From the NCBI RefSeq assembly GCF_029761915.1, contig NZ_CP121695.1, forward strand, positions 8,523,501 to 8,587,500: a stretch of DNA of 64,000 bases, in the 5' to 3' direction. Under the pieces are notes generated by a model. That model did no database searches. It was given only the letters and a program-made list of their open reading frames with translations, and was not told where the DNA came from. Shown in pieces: positions 20,217-28,507 of this stretch; positions within the stretch are counted from its first letter, which is position 1; every line of letters starts with the position of its first letter. The DNA is from Bradyrhizobium sp. CB1650. GTDB lineage: Bacteria > Pseudomonadota > Alphaproteobacteria > Rhizobiales > Xanthobacteraceae. The position numbers and the translations under genes were made by a program.

Positions 20217-20552
20217 TCAATCTTTATCTTCGCTGGAAAAGGGTTCTTGGGTCTTGCGGCCTAGGAATGTGTCCGGCAAAGGATCGTGCAAAAGTTTAAT
20301 AGCGTTGCCTGCCAGTTCGCGTTGTTTGGCAACGCATGCCCCTTCTTGATTCAGGGAATGCCGAAGTTCCTCCTCAGCTGATGCTCGCATCCGCTCTGCC
20401 CGTTCAGAGGCAGCTCTGCGCTTCACCTCACGGATTGCAACGCCCAACTCGCGATCCGACATCGGTCCTGTCGCTGAAGGGTTCGGTCGATTACGGTTCG
20501 GCGTGAAATGTAGGCGATCTAGCACTTGCGCTAGGACGGAAGTTGTTTTCAT
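20217..20552 (-). CDS. hypothetical protein, charged (111 aa)
   Basis: From the ATG at 20552 the frame runs MKTTSVLAQVLDRLHFTPNR, then SDRELGVAIREVKRRAASER and a Glu/Arg-rich helix (AERMRASAEEELRHSLNQEG), ending in LLHDPLPDTFLGRKTQEPF. It is soluble and mostly helical. I do not recognise it. A longer start at 20600 is possible. It lies in the same direction as 19953-20168. Confidence 0.45.
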   Translation of the reverse strand: MKTTSVLAQVLDRLHFTPNRNRPNPSATGPMSDRELGVAIREVKRRAASERAERMRASAEEELRHSLNQEGACVAKQRELAGNAIKLLHDPLPDTFLGRKTQEPFSSEDKD

Positions 20553-20686
20553 TAAGATCATCTCGCGGTGCAGAGGTGTGAGCGGGCTAGAACATTCCAA
20601 GTTCTGCCCGAAAGTGCCTCAATCCTCATTTGAAACCTTGGGCAACAAGTCGAGTTTAATCGGGCAAAGCTTTGCCGTCGTATCAA

Positions 20687-21451
20687 ATGATGCGGCGTCG
20701 AAATTTTCCGGATTGCGCTTTGAACCGACCTCACGAAACACTAATACGTAACCTGAAGGAGCACTCCCGCCTTCCCGATGAAGACGTCGCGGAAATCTGC
20801 AAGTTTTCGATCACAACCCGAGACCTTACGCCTGACGAGGATTTCATTCGTCAGGGAGACCATCCAGAAATGGCGGTTTTGGTCGTATCCGGGATGGTCG
20901 CCCGCTATCACCTACTGCAGAGCGGCCGTCGACAATACCTTTCGTTCCATATGTCCGGCGATCTTCCCGACGCACAGGGACTCTTCATCGAAAGAATGGA
21001 CCATGCGCTCTGCGCAATTGGCCCTGCGACCGTAGCCTTTATACCGCACAGGCAGATATTGAGGGCCTTCCAACGACGTCCCTCCCTAGGCATTGCCATT
21101 TGGAGGGAAACGCTGTTGGACGCCGCAATCTTCCGGGAAGCCATAACAAACAACAGTGCGCGACCAATGCAGGCCCGAATGGCACACCTCTTCTGCGAGC
21201 TGTTCTATCGCGCCCGCGTCTCCCGGCTGAACAAGGGAAATAGGTGCTCGATTCCGCTAACTCTGGTCCAGATTGCGGAGACGCTCGCCATGGCAATCGC
21301 TACCGTCAATCGGACCCTTCAACAGTTGCGTACCTCGCGCACTATGGATTTTCGCGACGGCGAACTGGTGGTTCTGAAATGGCGAGAATTGCAGGAGTTA
21401 GCTGACTTCAACCCAGACTACCTGCACATGAAGAAACAGTCGTCTGTTTGA
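20687..21451 (+). CDS. Crp/Fnr-family transcriptional regulator
   Basis: An N-terminal cyclic-nucleotide-binding fold (about 20-140) contains FSITTRDLTPDEDFIRQGDH and MAVLVVSGMVARYHLLQSGR. A C-terminal winged helix has SIPLTLVQIAETLAMAIATV and NRTLQQLRTSRTMDF as recognition helix. There is no N-terminal four-Cys cluster, so it is not an O2-sensing FNR; it resembles the many rhizobial Crp/Fnr proteins of unknown ligand. The ATG pair at 20687/20690 is a more likely start than the TTG at 20672. Its target genes are not evident from context. Confidence 0.85.
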   Translation: MMRRRNFPDCALNRPHETLIRNLKEHSRLPDEDVAEICKFSITTRDLTPDEDFIRQGDHPEMAVLVVSGMVARYHLLQSGRRQYLSFHMSGDLPDAQGLFIERMDHALCAIGPATVAFIPHRQILRAFQRRPSLGIAIWRETLLDAAIFREAITNNSARPMQARMAHLFCELFYRARVSRLNKGNRCSIPLTLVQIAETLAMAIATVNRTLQQLRTSRTMDFRDGELVVLKWRELQELADFNPDYLHMKKQSSV

Positions 21452-21727
21452 TGATTGGCCGGACCACCGAGTCTGTCAGCCGGAACTTCTCGCTGCGGTA
21501 CGCTCGATGCACGCGCAAGCCCGCGGGTCCGCTGTGAGTCACGCCCGGAAGAACTCAGGTCGCGCATATCGGGTCCGCTGCACCCCGAGCAGCTGACATC
21601 CGACGGAAGACCGGGTCGGCCCCTTCGGGCCAATTCCGGACCCACACACCGAAATGATCCGTCTGTGTTCGACCACGCCCATAGGCTGTCGCGTTCCAGA
21701 TTGCGCGCAATGTCGCTTTGCCTTACC

Positions 21728-22009
21728 TCACTTCCGGATACGTCGTCTTCGCTTGATGGTCAGATGCGGACTGAGCTTGCTTAATCTTTTCGCATTCGCC
21801 GCTACACGCCGCCTGTATCGACGAACGATATCTTCGCCCGAAGCACCAGCCATGAGGCTCGCACCAGCTCTGAATGCCTCGTCTATCTTTTCACTGACCA
21901 TTAGTTCGGCTTCTCGCCGGGCGCGTTTGCCGCCCGCCGTCAGCTTCCACATCCGCAGCCCAACGACCTGGTTAGCCTCCAACGCCAGCATCATCCAGGA
22001 ATGAAGCAT
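21728..22009 (-). CDS. conserved small rhizobial protein (93 aa)
   Basis: Reads MLHSWMMLALEANQVVGLRM, WKLTAGGKRARREAELMVSE and KIDEAFRAGASLMAGASGED, then IVRRYRRRVAANAKRLSKLS. This N-terminal hydrophobic helix plus basic tail is the pattern of a small family that is common in Bradyrhizobium and sometimes labelled antifreeze protein without evidence. Its start lies 26 bases past the stop of the hydrolase gene on the same strand, so both are probably one operon. Function is unknown; the hydrophobic helix suggests membrane or granule contact. Confidence 0.6.
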   Translation of the reverse strand: MLHSWMMLALEANQVVGLRMWKLTAGGKRARREAELMVSEKIDEAFRAGASLMAGASGEDIVRRYRRRVAANAKRLSKLSPHLTIKRRRRIRK

Positions 22010-22034
22010 CCGCTGTTTTCCGAACTGCCGCAAT

Positions 22035-23027
22035 TCAGCCGCTCCTCTGGTCCGTTCGCGTTTCGCCAGGAGCCGTTCGTCCTGCGACGAGACCGCCTAC
22101 CGTTTCAACGGCCTCTGCGATATCGGCCGTGTCGGCGTAGGTGACCATGTGCCCGGCATTCGGGACCAGGTGTAGCTCGGATCGAAGCAGCGCCCGGTGC
22201 AGATTGCGCGCCTGATCGGGTTCACTTATTTGGTCCGCTGTTCCGTGGAAAATGCATACTGGACACCGAACGGAGTGATAGGAAGATTGGAACTGTGCCG
22301 CCATCGGGATCATAAGCGCGCTTTCCTCTGCAGCCGCTCTCAATTGTTTGGGCCTGACCGTTAGCGAAGCTGGAAAACCGTCTCTGAATTTTCGCGGCAC
22401 AGGGCGCGGTGCGAACAGCTTGCGGATCAATGTCGGCAGCATTGCCCATGAGATGATCGGAGCGATGGTGTATCGGAACAGATCGCCCACTATGGGGATG
22501 GCAGGTCCCGACATCACCCACACGTCCAACCGTCGAGTGCGAAAATAGTAACCGGACACGAGCACGAGACCGCGGATCGGATAATCATTGCGCAAGCCCA
22601 ACGCGATGGCGACGAGCGCCCCCCATGAATGGCCCAGCACGACAGGGTCGCGCACCCCGAGTTGCATGAACGCCTTAACGAATAGATCCGCTTGGGCTGT
22701 TGCGGTCCAGACATGTGAACGGGGCCGCTGGCTGTGTCCGAAACCTGGCCGGTCAAAGCAAAGAACGCGATTGCGACTGGCAAGATGGTCAACAAGCCCG
22801 CTAATCATGAAATCCTGGATCATAGAACCGTTGCCATGGAACAGTACCACCCATGGAGCGGCAGGATCGCCTCGCTCCACGTAATGAAGTCGTATCCCAT
22901 CGCATTCGACGAAGCGACCAATAGGGGCGTTGCTCCGTTCCGCCAGCACCGAGAATACGACATTACCAATGACCAGAGCGAGTATTAACCCGGCAACAAC
23001 GATAGAGACGCTTTCAGCCGTGGACAT
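22035..23027 (-). CDS. alpha/beta hydrolase with N-terminal membrane anchor
   Basis: The 330-aa protein starts with a single hydrophobic helix (VSIVVAGLILALVIGNVVF, about residues 7-25) that would hold it in the inner membrane. The hydrolase fold follows: WVVLFHGNGSMI (oxyanion loop), VLCFDRPGFGHS, the nucleophile elbow GHSWGA, and the late motifs CIFHGTADQI (Asp region) and NAGHMV (catalytic His). The substrate is not predictable. I chose the ATG at 23027 because the longer frame lacks hydrolase similarity. A phasin is divergent upstream, so a link with polyester metabolism is possible but unproven. Confidence 0.85.
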   Translation of the reverse strand: MSTAESVSIVVAGLILALVIGNVVFSVLAERSNAPIGRFVECDGIRLHYVERGDPAAPWVVLFHGNGSMIQDFMISGLVDHLASRNRVLCFDRPGFGHSQRPRSHVWTATAQADLFVKAFMQLGVRDPVVLGHSWGALVAIALGLRNDYPIRGLVLVSGYYFRTRRLDVWVMSGPAIPIVGDLFRYTIAPIISWAMLPTLIRKLFAPRPVPRKFRDGFPASLTVRPKQLRAAAEESALMIPMAAQFQSSYHSVRCPVCIFHGTADQISEPDQARNLHRALLRSELHLVPNAGHMVTYADTADIAEAVETVGGLVAGRTAPGETRTDQRSG

Positions 23028-23247
23028 TGAGGACCCTCGATGAGCCGCATCATTGGGAAGCAGTTCGTCCGCCCGTTTAACCGGGCCTCGGAGCTCTCGT
23101 TCCTTCGTACCTCCAGCACTGATGAAAACGATCATCATAGGAGGAACGGTCCTCACGCGCCCACGTTGGCCCTCGAAGTACGGCACTGTGCGGTGAAGCA
23201 GATGTGCTGATATACAAATCACTCGTCACGAAAGAGGGAACATCAAC

Positions 23248-23835
23248 ATGGCCCATCCCCGCCAGGAGGAGAAAACTGCCCACAGTGCTGAAGAGACGGT
23301 TCGGCGTACCGGCGAGAAGGCCGCCGAGCAGACGCGGCGCATCGGCTTGGCTGCCACTCAGGTCGGAGACGAAATCGCTCAGGTGAGCGCCAATCTGTTC
23401 CAGCAGAATGCCGAGATGCTGCAGAACACCTGGCGCCTCGAAGTGGACATGGCCACGACCGTGTTCAGCCGTTCGCTGGATCAGCTTGGTCGTCCGCTCG
23501 GCTTGTCAGGACAAGAAGCGCAAGGGGCTATTGAACGGTCGGCCCGCAACGCCCACACGATCCTGCAGTTCGCCAACGCGGTGACGAAGGGCATGAACGA
23601 GATTTCTCGAGAGTACTTTGACTTCGTTCGGCACCGATTCGAGAACAACATGGACCATATGAACGAGCTCTGGCGCTGCCGGAATGCGCAAGAAATTGCA
23701 GCACTCCACACGGAGGTTGCTCGTGACACAGTCGCCAGCGTGCTTGAGAGCGGCCGTCGGATGGCTGACATGTCGCTCCGGGTCGTGGATGATGCTAAGA
23801 AACCGATAGCTGAAAGCATGGGACGCGCCGCTTAG
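23248..23835 (+). CDS. phasin family protein
   Basis: This 195-aa protein is almost wholly amphipathic helix. It has QVSANLFQQNAEMLQNTWRL, the central NRFENNMDHMNELWRCRNAQ-like region (about 130-150) and AALHTEVARDTVASVLESGR, which is the phasin_2 pattern. Phasins coat polyhydroxybutyrate granules and control their size and number. No signal peptide. GAACATCAACATGG precedes the start with a modest ribosome site. Divergent from the hydrolase gene with about 220 bp between, which must hold both promoters. Confidence 0.82.
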   Translation: MAHPRQEEKTAHSAEETVRRTGEKAAEQTRRIGLAATQVGDEIAQVSANLFQQNAEMLQNTWRLEVDMATTVFSRSLDQLGRPLGLSGQEAQGAIERSARNAHTILQFANAVTKGMNEISREYFDFVRHRFENNMDHMNELWRCRNAQEIAALHTEVARDTVASVLESGRRMADMSLRVVDDAKKPIAESMGRAA

Positions 23836-23880
23836 CCGAGCGGTTATGCCGCCGACAGGGCCAGCGTTCGCCGGAAGAGA

Positions 23881-24133
23881 ACTGGAAGGCCGGTCAGGTT
23901 CGAACTTACTGAATCCACCCGTCAGGCCATCAAGGGGCCCGAGTGCAGCCTGACCACTCGGGCGCGCCTGTTGTCGGATTGGCTGGCTGGTATAGGGTTA
24001 GACCCTCACCGGTTCGGAACGCACTCACTGCATCGACCAAAGGCGACGCTCATCTATCGGCGCACTGGCAACTTGCGGGCCCGGCAGCTTCTGCTGTGGC
24101 ATACGAAAATCGAGAGCACCGTCCGCTACCATG
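23881..24133 (+). pseudogene. tyrosine recombinase (integrase), C-terminal remnant
   Basis: The frame reads GRPVRFELTESTRQAIKGPE, then LLSDWLAGIGLDPHRFGTHS, LHRPKATLIYRRTGNLRARQ, LLLWHTKIESTVRYHE. This is the catalytic end of a tyrosine recombinase, where intact relatives have HSLRRTKA, LLLGHTKIESTVRYL. Here the key Arg-rich box is changed (HSLHRPKA), the Gly-His is Trp-His, and a segment between QAI and the LTTR box is deleted. No N-terminal part is present. It is a dead integrase and evidence that an integrative element once lay here. Confidence 0.75.
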
Positions 24134-24354
24134 AGCGCGGCAATGTCGGCTCAGGGTCATTCTCGACAGAGCCAGCCGGACCTGCCTGCCAGCTGATGTC
24201 CGCCTTGACCTGGAAGCGACCGAAGCACCGCGTCGCAACAAGATGACGCGACGGGCCATATGCGGAAGTGGCATAGGTCGCGAAACGGCATTGTGCGACC
24301 CGTGAACGGTTCCACTAAAGCCATGTATGCGCGAAAATCCGTTGCGGTGGAGGT

Positions 24355-24555
24355 CACTTCAATTCTGCTGCTCATTCCTGGCACACGGCGGATAGCTCCG
24401 CGCTGCCCCAGCTTTTGCAGGCTGCACTGAACCGTGGTAACCGCCTTCACTGAAACACGATCGGCCAGCCTGCGTAGCGTTGGGACATTCCCGAACCACA
24501 CTCGGCTCTGACGGCCTCAAGGCGCTGCCTTTGTCTCTGGAGTGAGGACAATCAT
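24355..24555 (-). pseudogene. LexA-type DNA-binding domain, frameshifted
   Basis: The ATG at 24555 gives MIVLTPETKAAP and then a stop. The continuation in another frame reads NVPTLRRLADRVSVKAVTTV, QCSLQKLGQRGAIRRVPGMS, SRIEV, the winged helix of LexA-like proteins. The start overlaps the stop of the 24552-24776 gene (ATGA), so they were translationally coupled. At least one frameshift near the N-terminus inactivates it. No LexA protease domain follows; related rhizobial proteins are often this short. Confidence 0.55.
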
Positions 24556-24776
24556 GTTGATGCCAATCTCGCTGAATGGCTGCGCCCAAGCAGCTTCTCA
24601 TCGCGAGTCGGCAATAACCCGCGCTCATAAGCAAGCTTGTAGGCGTATGCGGCCGTTAGTCCGTTGCTCATCGCAAGTTCGGTTCCTTTGATGGGATCGC
24701 CTAGATAAGCATGCAGGATTTTCTCACGAACCTCTTTGGTGATCCTGTTGCGGCTGTTCCGTATTCCAGTTGTCAT
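24552..24776 (-). CDS. small DNA-binding-like hypothetical protein (74 aa)
   Basis: Reads MTTGIRNSRNRITKEVREKI, LHAYLGDPIKGTELAMSNGL, TAAYAYKLAYERGLLPTRDE, KLLGRSHSARLAST. The block YLGDPIKGTELAMSNGLTAAYAYKLA has the look of a helix-turn-helix (the helix after a Gly turn, then a recognition helix with many Ala/Tyr). GGAGGCGTCAAATGACA precedes the start, a clear ribosome site. It is followed with overlap by the LexA-like pseudogene. Confidence 0.55.
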   Translation of the reverse strand: MTTGIRNSRNRITKEVREKILHAYLGDPIKGTELAMSNGLTAAYAYKLAYERGLLPTRDEKLLGRSHSARLAST

Positions 24777-24862
24777 TTGACGCCTCCTTATGCGAAGCAA
24801 TACACGGCATCGGACGAGTTGGAGCTAGTGGGCGGGAACTGCTGATCGCCCTGCGCTCGCGA

Positions 24863-25219
24863 TCAGCCCATGCTCCCCGGTATGAAGCAGCGCGCCTTTG
24901 GGTGACCATTTAGGTTGTAAGGCCAGACCATCGTACGGCCAGCGCGGTTCGGTCCATCCACGACGGCGTCGTTCGGAACATCAACCCACTCGCCATCAAT
25001 GCGTACGCGATAGTGACCATCCTTAGTTTCCCAATCGGCGTCATCAACGCGCCTCGCATCGCTGCCATCGCAGCAGGGCCCTTTGCCGCTGTGCAAGCTC
25101 TCATACCAACTGTTCAACTCCGGGTGCTGAAAATCGTGGGCGCGAGCCTGACCGATTGTAGAAATCGGCGCCATCACAGTGAATACAACAAGCGTTGCAT
25201 GCCAAAAGTGAGTGTTCAT
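24863..25219 (-). CDS. secreted Cys-containing hypothetical protein (118 aa)
   Basis: MNTHFWHATLVVFTVMAPIS and TIGQARAHD form a Sec signal peptide ending near residue 27. The mature part carries HSGKGPCCDGSDARRVDDAD, a VRIDGEWVDVPNDAVVDGPN stretch and NGHPKARCFIPGSMG at the end. The three Cys may form disulfides in the periplasm. The same protein type is frequent in Bradyrhizobium and lacks a known function. It starts one base after the stop of the frameshifted small gene upstream, so it belongs to the 25643-24863 operon. Confidence 0.7.
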   Translation of the reverse strand: MNTHFWHATLVVFTVMAPISTIGQARAHDFQHPELNSWYESLHSGKGPCCDGSDARRVDDADWETKDGHYRVRIDGEWVDVPNDAVVDGPNRAGRTMVWPYNLNGHPKARCFIPGSMG

Positions 25220-25220
25220 C

Positions 25221-25425
25221 TCACCCAATCCCGGAATCTCTCTGCAGTCGGGAAATTAATCTGGCCGCATCAACATGCGAAACTTTCTCAGCTCGCCGCT
25301 GGTAGTCGTCGGCAAGGGCCTTGAGCTGCCCCGCAATCGCCGAGTCGGTCATGGTTTTGGCAGCGCGGAGCAAAGTCTGTGCTGTCTCTAAATATTCCTT
25401 CTCGTTGTGAGATCTGGACCGTCAT
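25221..25425 (-). pseudogene. small helical protein, one-base frameshift near start
   Basis: The ATG at 25425 overlaps the stop of the upstream zinc-finger-like gene and gives MTVQIS. The sensible continuation EKEYLETAQTLLRAAKTMTD, SAIAGQLKALADDYQRRAEK, VSHVDAARLISRLQRDSGIG then lies one frame away and ends at 25221. So a single-base change near 25405 breaks a gene that otherwise fits between its neighbours. A sequencing error or programmed shift cannot be excluded. Confidence 0.5.
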
Positions 25426-25643
25426 AAAGCCCTCGCGCGGTTCTCGGGCAGCTGGTCGAAGGCGACTTGGAGCCAGCCCACCCAATTGCGGTCACTTTCC
25501 CTGCGAGTTCTGAAGCGATCGACGCACTTCCTGGAACAAAGCGGGGTTCGCCACGAGTAGTGCCGGACGAGACCAAACTTGCCACCACAAACGGCGCATC
25601 GCGCGGCACTGCCAGATCTAAGACTTTGGGAGCAATCGGGCAT
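25422..25643 (-). CDS. small zinc-finger-like protein (73 aa)
   Basis: The frame begins MPDCSQSLRSGSAARCAVCG and continues with GKFGLVRHYSWRTPLCSRKC, VDRFRTRRESDRNWVGWLQV. Cys-x2-Cys and, about 17 residues on, Cys-x3-Cys are spaced like a zinc-binding treble clef. This is a recognisable small rhizobial type. Its stop overlaps the start of the next gene (ATGA). Likely binds zinc; role unknown. Confidence 0.6.
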   Translation of the reverse strand: MPDCSQSLRSGSAARCAVCGGKFGLVRHYSWRTPLCSRKCVDRFRTRRESDRNWVGWLQVAFDQLPENRARAL

Positions 25644-26020
25644 GGTAGTCTCCTCTCGGTACTATGGTCGCTGTACGTCGATCATCCTCTTCTCACCGTC
25701 GCACTTCATGAGCCTGTGCGCATTTTCAACGCATGCAGCCTAAGACGATCGCGATCAGCGGCTCAATTGAACGTAGGTAATCGTCCGGCATCTAAAGGGG
25801 TAACGGAACGATACGAAGGTTTATGGAGCTCACCGTTAAAGCCGACGACTCCCGCAACGGGTCAATCGCGTCGATTAAGCCCTCTGCCGGTCACTTCCAC
25901 TCCACCCCTAATTCCGGACACGCCGCTGCATCGCACCAGGTGAAGCTAGGGCACAAGAACCGACATGTCGGTACGATTAGAGCAGTCGCCGACCTGGATG
26001 CGCGGCCAGTGTGAGTCGAC

Positions 26021-26293
26021 TCACCGCGATCGGTGCCGAAAGCCGTGGTGTTGAGCAACGCCAAGCATTGCCGCCCTGCTGTGCCCAAACCACGGAGCTG
26101 CGCCGCCAGGCAGCTCCAGGCCCATTCTGCCTGCTGGCGTCAACTTGCAGTCGTTCAACACATCCCTATCGGGGTATTGCGCCTGAAACGAAGCCGGATT
26201 TTGATTCGCCCATGTCGGGCACTGGGCACTTGCAGAGCTAATCACGCCAATCGACACAATCGCTGCAATAATAGAAGTCCTGAATCCAATCAT
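26021..26293 (-). CDS. small secreted protein (90 aa)
   Basis: MIGFRTSIIAAIVSIGVISS followed by ASAQ gives a clean signal peptide with cleavage after ASA. The mature part has CPTWANQNPASFQAQYPDRD, VLNDCKLTPAGRMGLELPGG and AAPWFG. The motif YPDRDVLN..LTPAGRMGL is shared by small exported rhizobial proteins. It ends with a His/Arg-rich tail that may be altered. Function is unknown. Confidence 0.6.
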   Translation of the reverse strand: MIGFRTSIIAAIVSIGVISSASAQCPTWANQNPASFQAQYPDRDVLNDCKLTPAGRMGLELPGGAAPWFGHSRAAMLGVAQHHGFRHRSR

Positions 26294-26823
26294 AGGGGTA
26301 CTCCGAACGATTCTTGTATTCGTGCGGAGCATTCGCGCTGGCTAGAATCGGCTGCTCTGTTGAAAGCGTTTCCTTCGAATTTCTTGGACAAGGACCATCT
26401 AGGTATGCGTGTGAGAAAAGATACTCAGTGAAAAATCACGGCTGCGCGAATGGAAAATCGGTGTGCTCACCACTACGTGACCCGCACCCGCATGTCTGAA
26501 GTGGCGTCATGTCTAATGCATCGGAAAAAGTCGCTCTTGAAAAGTTGATCAATGTTTCGGGTGCGGCGCGTCTTTGAAAGCCTTGCCGCAAGCTGTGGAT
26601 TCGGGTGCCAACGATTGTCTGAAAACGCATCGATTCCGCACACCGACCGAGGACAACACCTGGATAAAGGGCGAGCGTTTGGGCGCTTTGGGGTCCACAA
26701 GCTGACATTGTCAAACGTACCGAAGGACACCTTTGCCGGTTGTCCCTATCTCGCTATCTGAACGTTACTTTAATTGAAGCCTTGCGGTTGTCCCCCATCT
26801 GAACGGTGAGAAAGGAAGCAACC
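26294..26823. other. 530-bp stretch without a supported gene
   Basis: Both strands contain only short frames with no family resemblance, signal peptide or good ribosome site. No hairpin with a T-run and no inverted-repeat ends are obvious. It separates two small secreted-protein genes that diverge. Confidence 0.35.
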
Positions 26824-27060
26824 ATGAAACTTACGACAATCGTGGCAACTGTATTTGCTCTCTTGAGCACGGCCGCCCTAGCGCAACCCAGAATTGGAAT
26901 ATCCCGCTCTACTGTTGGGACAGCCACCGCTCCGTCAATAGGGGTGTACAACCGGCCGTTCGGTACGACGAATGTAGTCCCCACCTGGCGCAACACTAAT
27001 CCTCCAGCGCCTAGAGCGTCCACTTTCGATAGAGCACCATTCAGCTCTGGGGTGCGATGA
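26824..27060 (+). CDS. small secreted protein (78 aa)
   Basis: MKLTTIVATVFALLSTAALA followed by QPRIG is a textbook Sec signal peptide. The mature chain is about 58 residues, rich in Thr, Pro, Asn and Arg (TATAPSIGVYNRPFGTTNVV), without Cys. GTGAGAAAGGAAGCAACC before the ATG supplies a ribosome site. It is one of several small exported proteins here. Function is unknown. Confidence 0.6.
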   Translation: MKLTTIVATVFALLSTAALAQPRIGISRSTVGTATAPSIGVYNRPFGTTNVVPTWRNTNPPAPRASTFDRAPFSSGVR

Positions 27061-27067
27061 ACTGCTT

Positions 27068-27253
27068 ATGAAGTTCATCGAGCCGCGCCCTTACGCCGAG
27101 ACGGACTCTGCCGCGCGCAAGCTCTTGGAGATCGCCAACGCGGCGGAGGCGGTCCAGGACGGCCGTCTCTACATTGAGCGCATCAACGGGACCGTTTCTG
27201 AGCACTCTATGGCGGACCCCGCTATCGGCAATTACAGCAGCAATGGCCGATAG
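27068..27253 (+). CDS. small hypothetical protein, probably shortened (61 aa)
   Basis: MKFIEPRPYAETDSAARKLL followed by EIANAAEAVQDGRLYIERIN matches the start of a small rhizobial protein that usually goes on with INGPFLFE and about 30 more residues. Here after ERINGT the frame changes character and ends soon, while GPFL appears one frame away, so a frameshift is likely. It begins 8 bases after the previous stop, suggesting co-transcription. Confidence 0.45.
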   Translation: MKFIEPRPYAETDSAARKLLEIANAAEAVQDGRLYIERINGTVSEHSMADPAIGNYSSNGR

Positions 27254-27474
27254 GCCTTTGGGTCACAAGCGCCGATCGCGCCTCGCTTCGGTCATGTCTG
27301 CTCTACTCGGCTGCTCTACCGCTGCGAGCCGCCTTCCAGACAAGTCCTGGGCTTGGTCGATGAAGCGGACATAGGCGGATCTTAGCAATCCCCACGATGA
27401 CCCCAATTCTAGGGAATTGGACGGCGTTGTCGGTTACCTTGTGGCCCGCGAACCAATTGGTTGGAGAAAATGCC

Positions 27475-27714
27475 ATGCGTTCTGTCTTGGGATTATGCCT
27501 TTTGATCGCTCTGTGTGCTTCTGCGAATGCCGCCGCAAGAGGGCATCACAAATCCCGACAAGTCATCGTTCGTCCGAGCCAGGCTGAGGTCCCAAGCTAC
27601 GTCACTCCGGGTGGTGTTCGCGTCTATCGCGACGACTCCGTTCCGGGTGGTCTGCGGACCGACCACGACGCCCCTCCTGCCTACAATGATCCATCCAAGT
27701 TTGGCGGCGGCTGA
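27475..27714 (+). CDS. small secreted protein (79 aa)
   Basis: MRSVLGLCLLIALCASANAA forms a signal peptide. The mature part AARGHHKSRQVIVRPSQAEV continues with a GGVRVYRDDSVPGGLRTDHD block and a short polar end with DPSKFGGG. The pattern RVYRDDSVPGGxRTDHDxPPxYxDPSKFGG is familiar from rhizobial exported proteins. TTGGAGAAAATGCC precedes the ATG (GGAG site). Function is unknown. Confidence 0.62.
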   Translation: MRSVLGLCLLIALCASANAAARGHHKSRQVIVRPSQAEVPSYVTPGGVRVYRDDSVPGGLRTDHDAPPAYNDPSKFGGG

Positions 27715-28507
27715 TCTGCGGCCGTCGATCAACGCAGGTCAGCTTCGGATCTTGGTTGTGTGGAAACGGATAGCTCGGAAGCGGCCGTGGTCGACCATCC
27801 GTGCAGGCTGCCGATGTTTTCGCGTCGGATCGTCCAATAACCGGCCAAGGTGGTTATAGCGGACGCGCTGTCGTGCATTTGGACGCACTTTCCAGCCTTC
27901 AGGTGGCGCGGATGACCGTCTCTACACCGTTAAACGCAGCGGGCGCGGACAAGTTTTTTCGGATATTCCAGCTACTGCAGCCGCATAATCTGCTCGTCTC
28001 GAACTGGCACCTCGGGAAAACCCCGTTCCAATGTCAGGCTTGGGTGGCAAACCGAGAAGAACTCAGCGCGAGCATATATTTTCCATTTTGCCCTCGAACG
28101 CGGGTGGCAGTCGGCAAGTCTCTGAAGGCCAATAGGCGACCTGAGCAGCGCTCGGCTGATGAGGAGGGCTAATCAGGTTTACTACGCTTGCCCTGCGTGA
28201 CCACTGCCTGCCTAGGATCTTCCGAAATGATAGGTGCCACCAGACTGAGGCGGCCTTACAATTGAGATACCAAAAGGTAACGCACGCGATCAGCGTTGCC
28301 GTACTGAGGGTCAGTAGACGAGAGCTTCTTCACTGCTGGCTTGCAGATCGTCATCGTCCATCCCAACGCCAAGATCACGGATCTGGTTTCCATCCACAGA
28401 GAAAGACTGCCTGGTTGTTTCGGCTGTGAAACTCAGCAACTGCCGACCCGAATGTCCGTTGAGGATCCAGAAGCGGACTCCCGCCGCATCACGAGATTGC
28501 AGGCGTC
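27715..28507. other. stretch without a supported gene
   Basis: About 790 bases with only short, unconvincing frames (for example 27801-28172 and the first part of 28341-28667). The right end borders the yedK C-terminal remnant. No terminator or repeat was recognised. Confidence 0.35.

Noticed and set aside
22222..22795. Frames overlapping the alpha/beta hydrolase on the minus strand
   Set aside because: Alternative frames of the same gene with no domain content.
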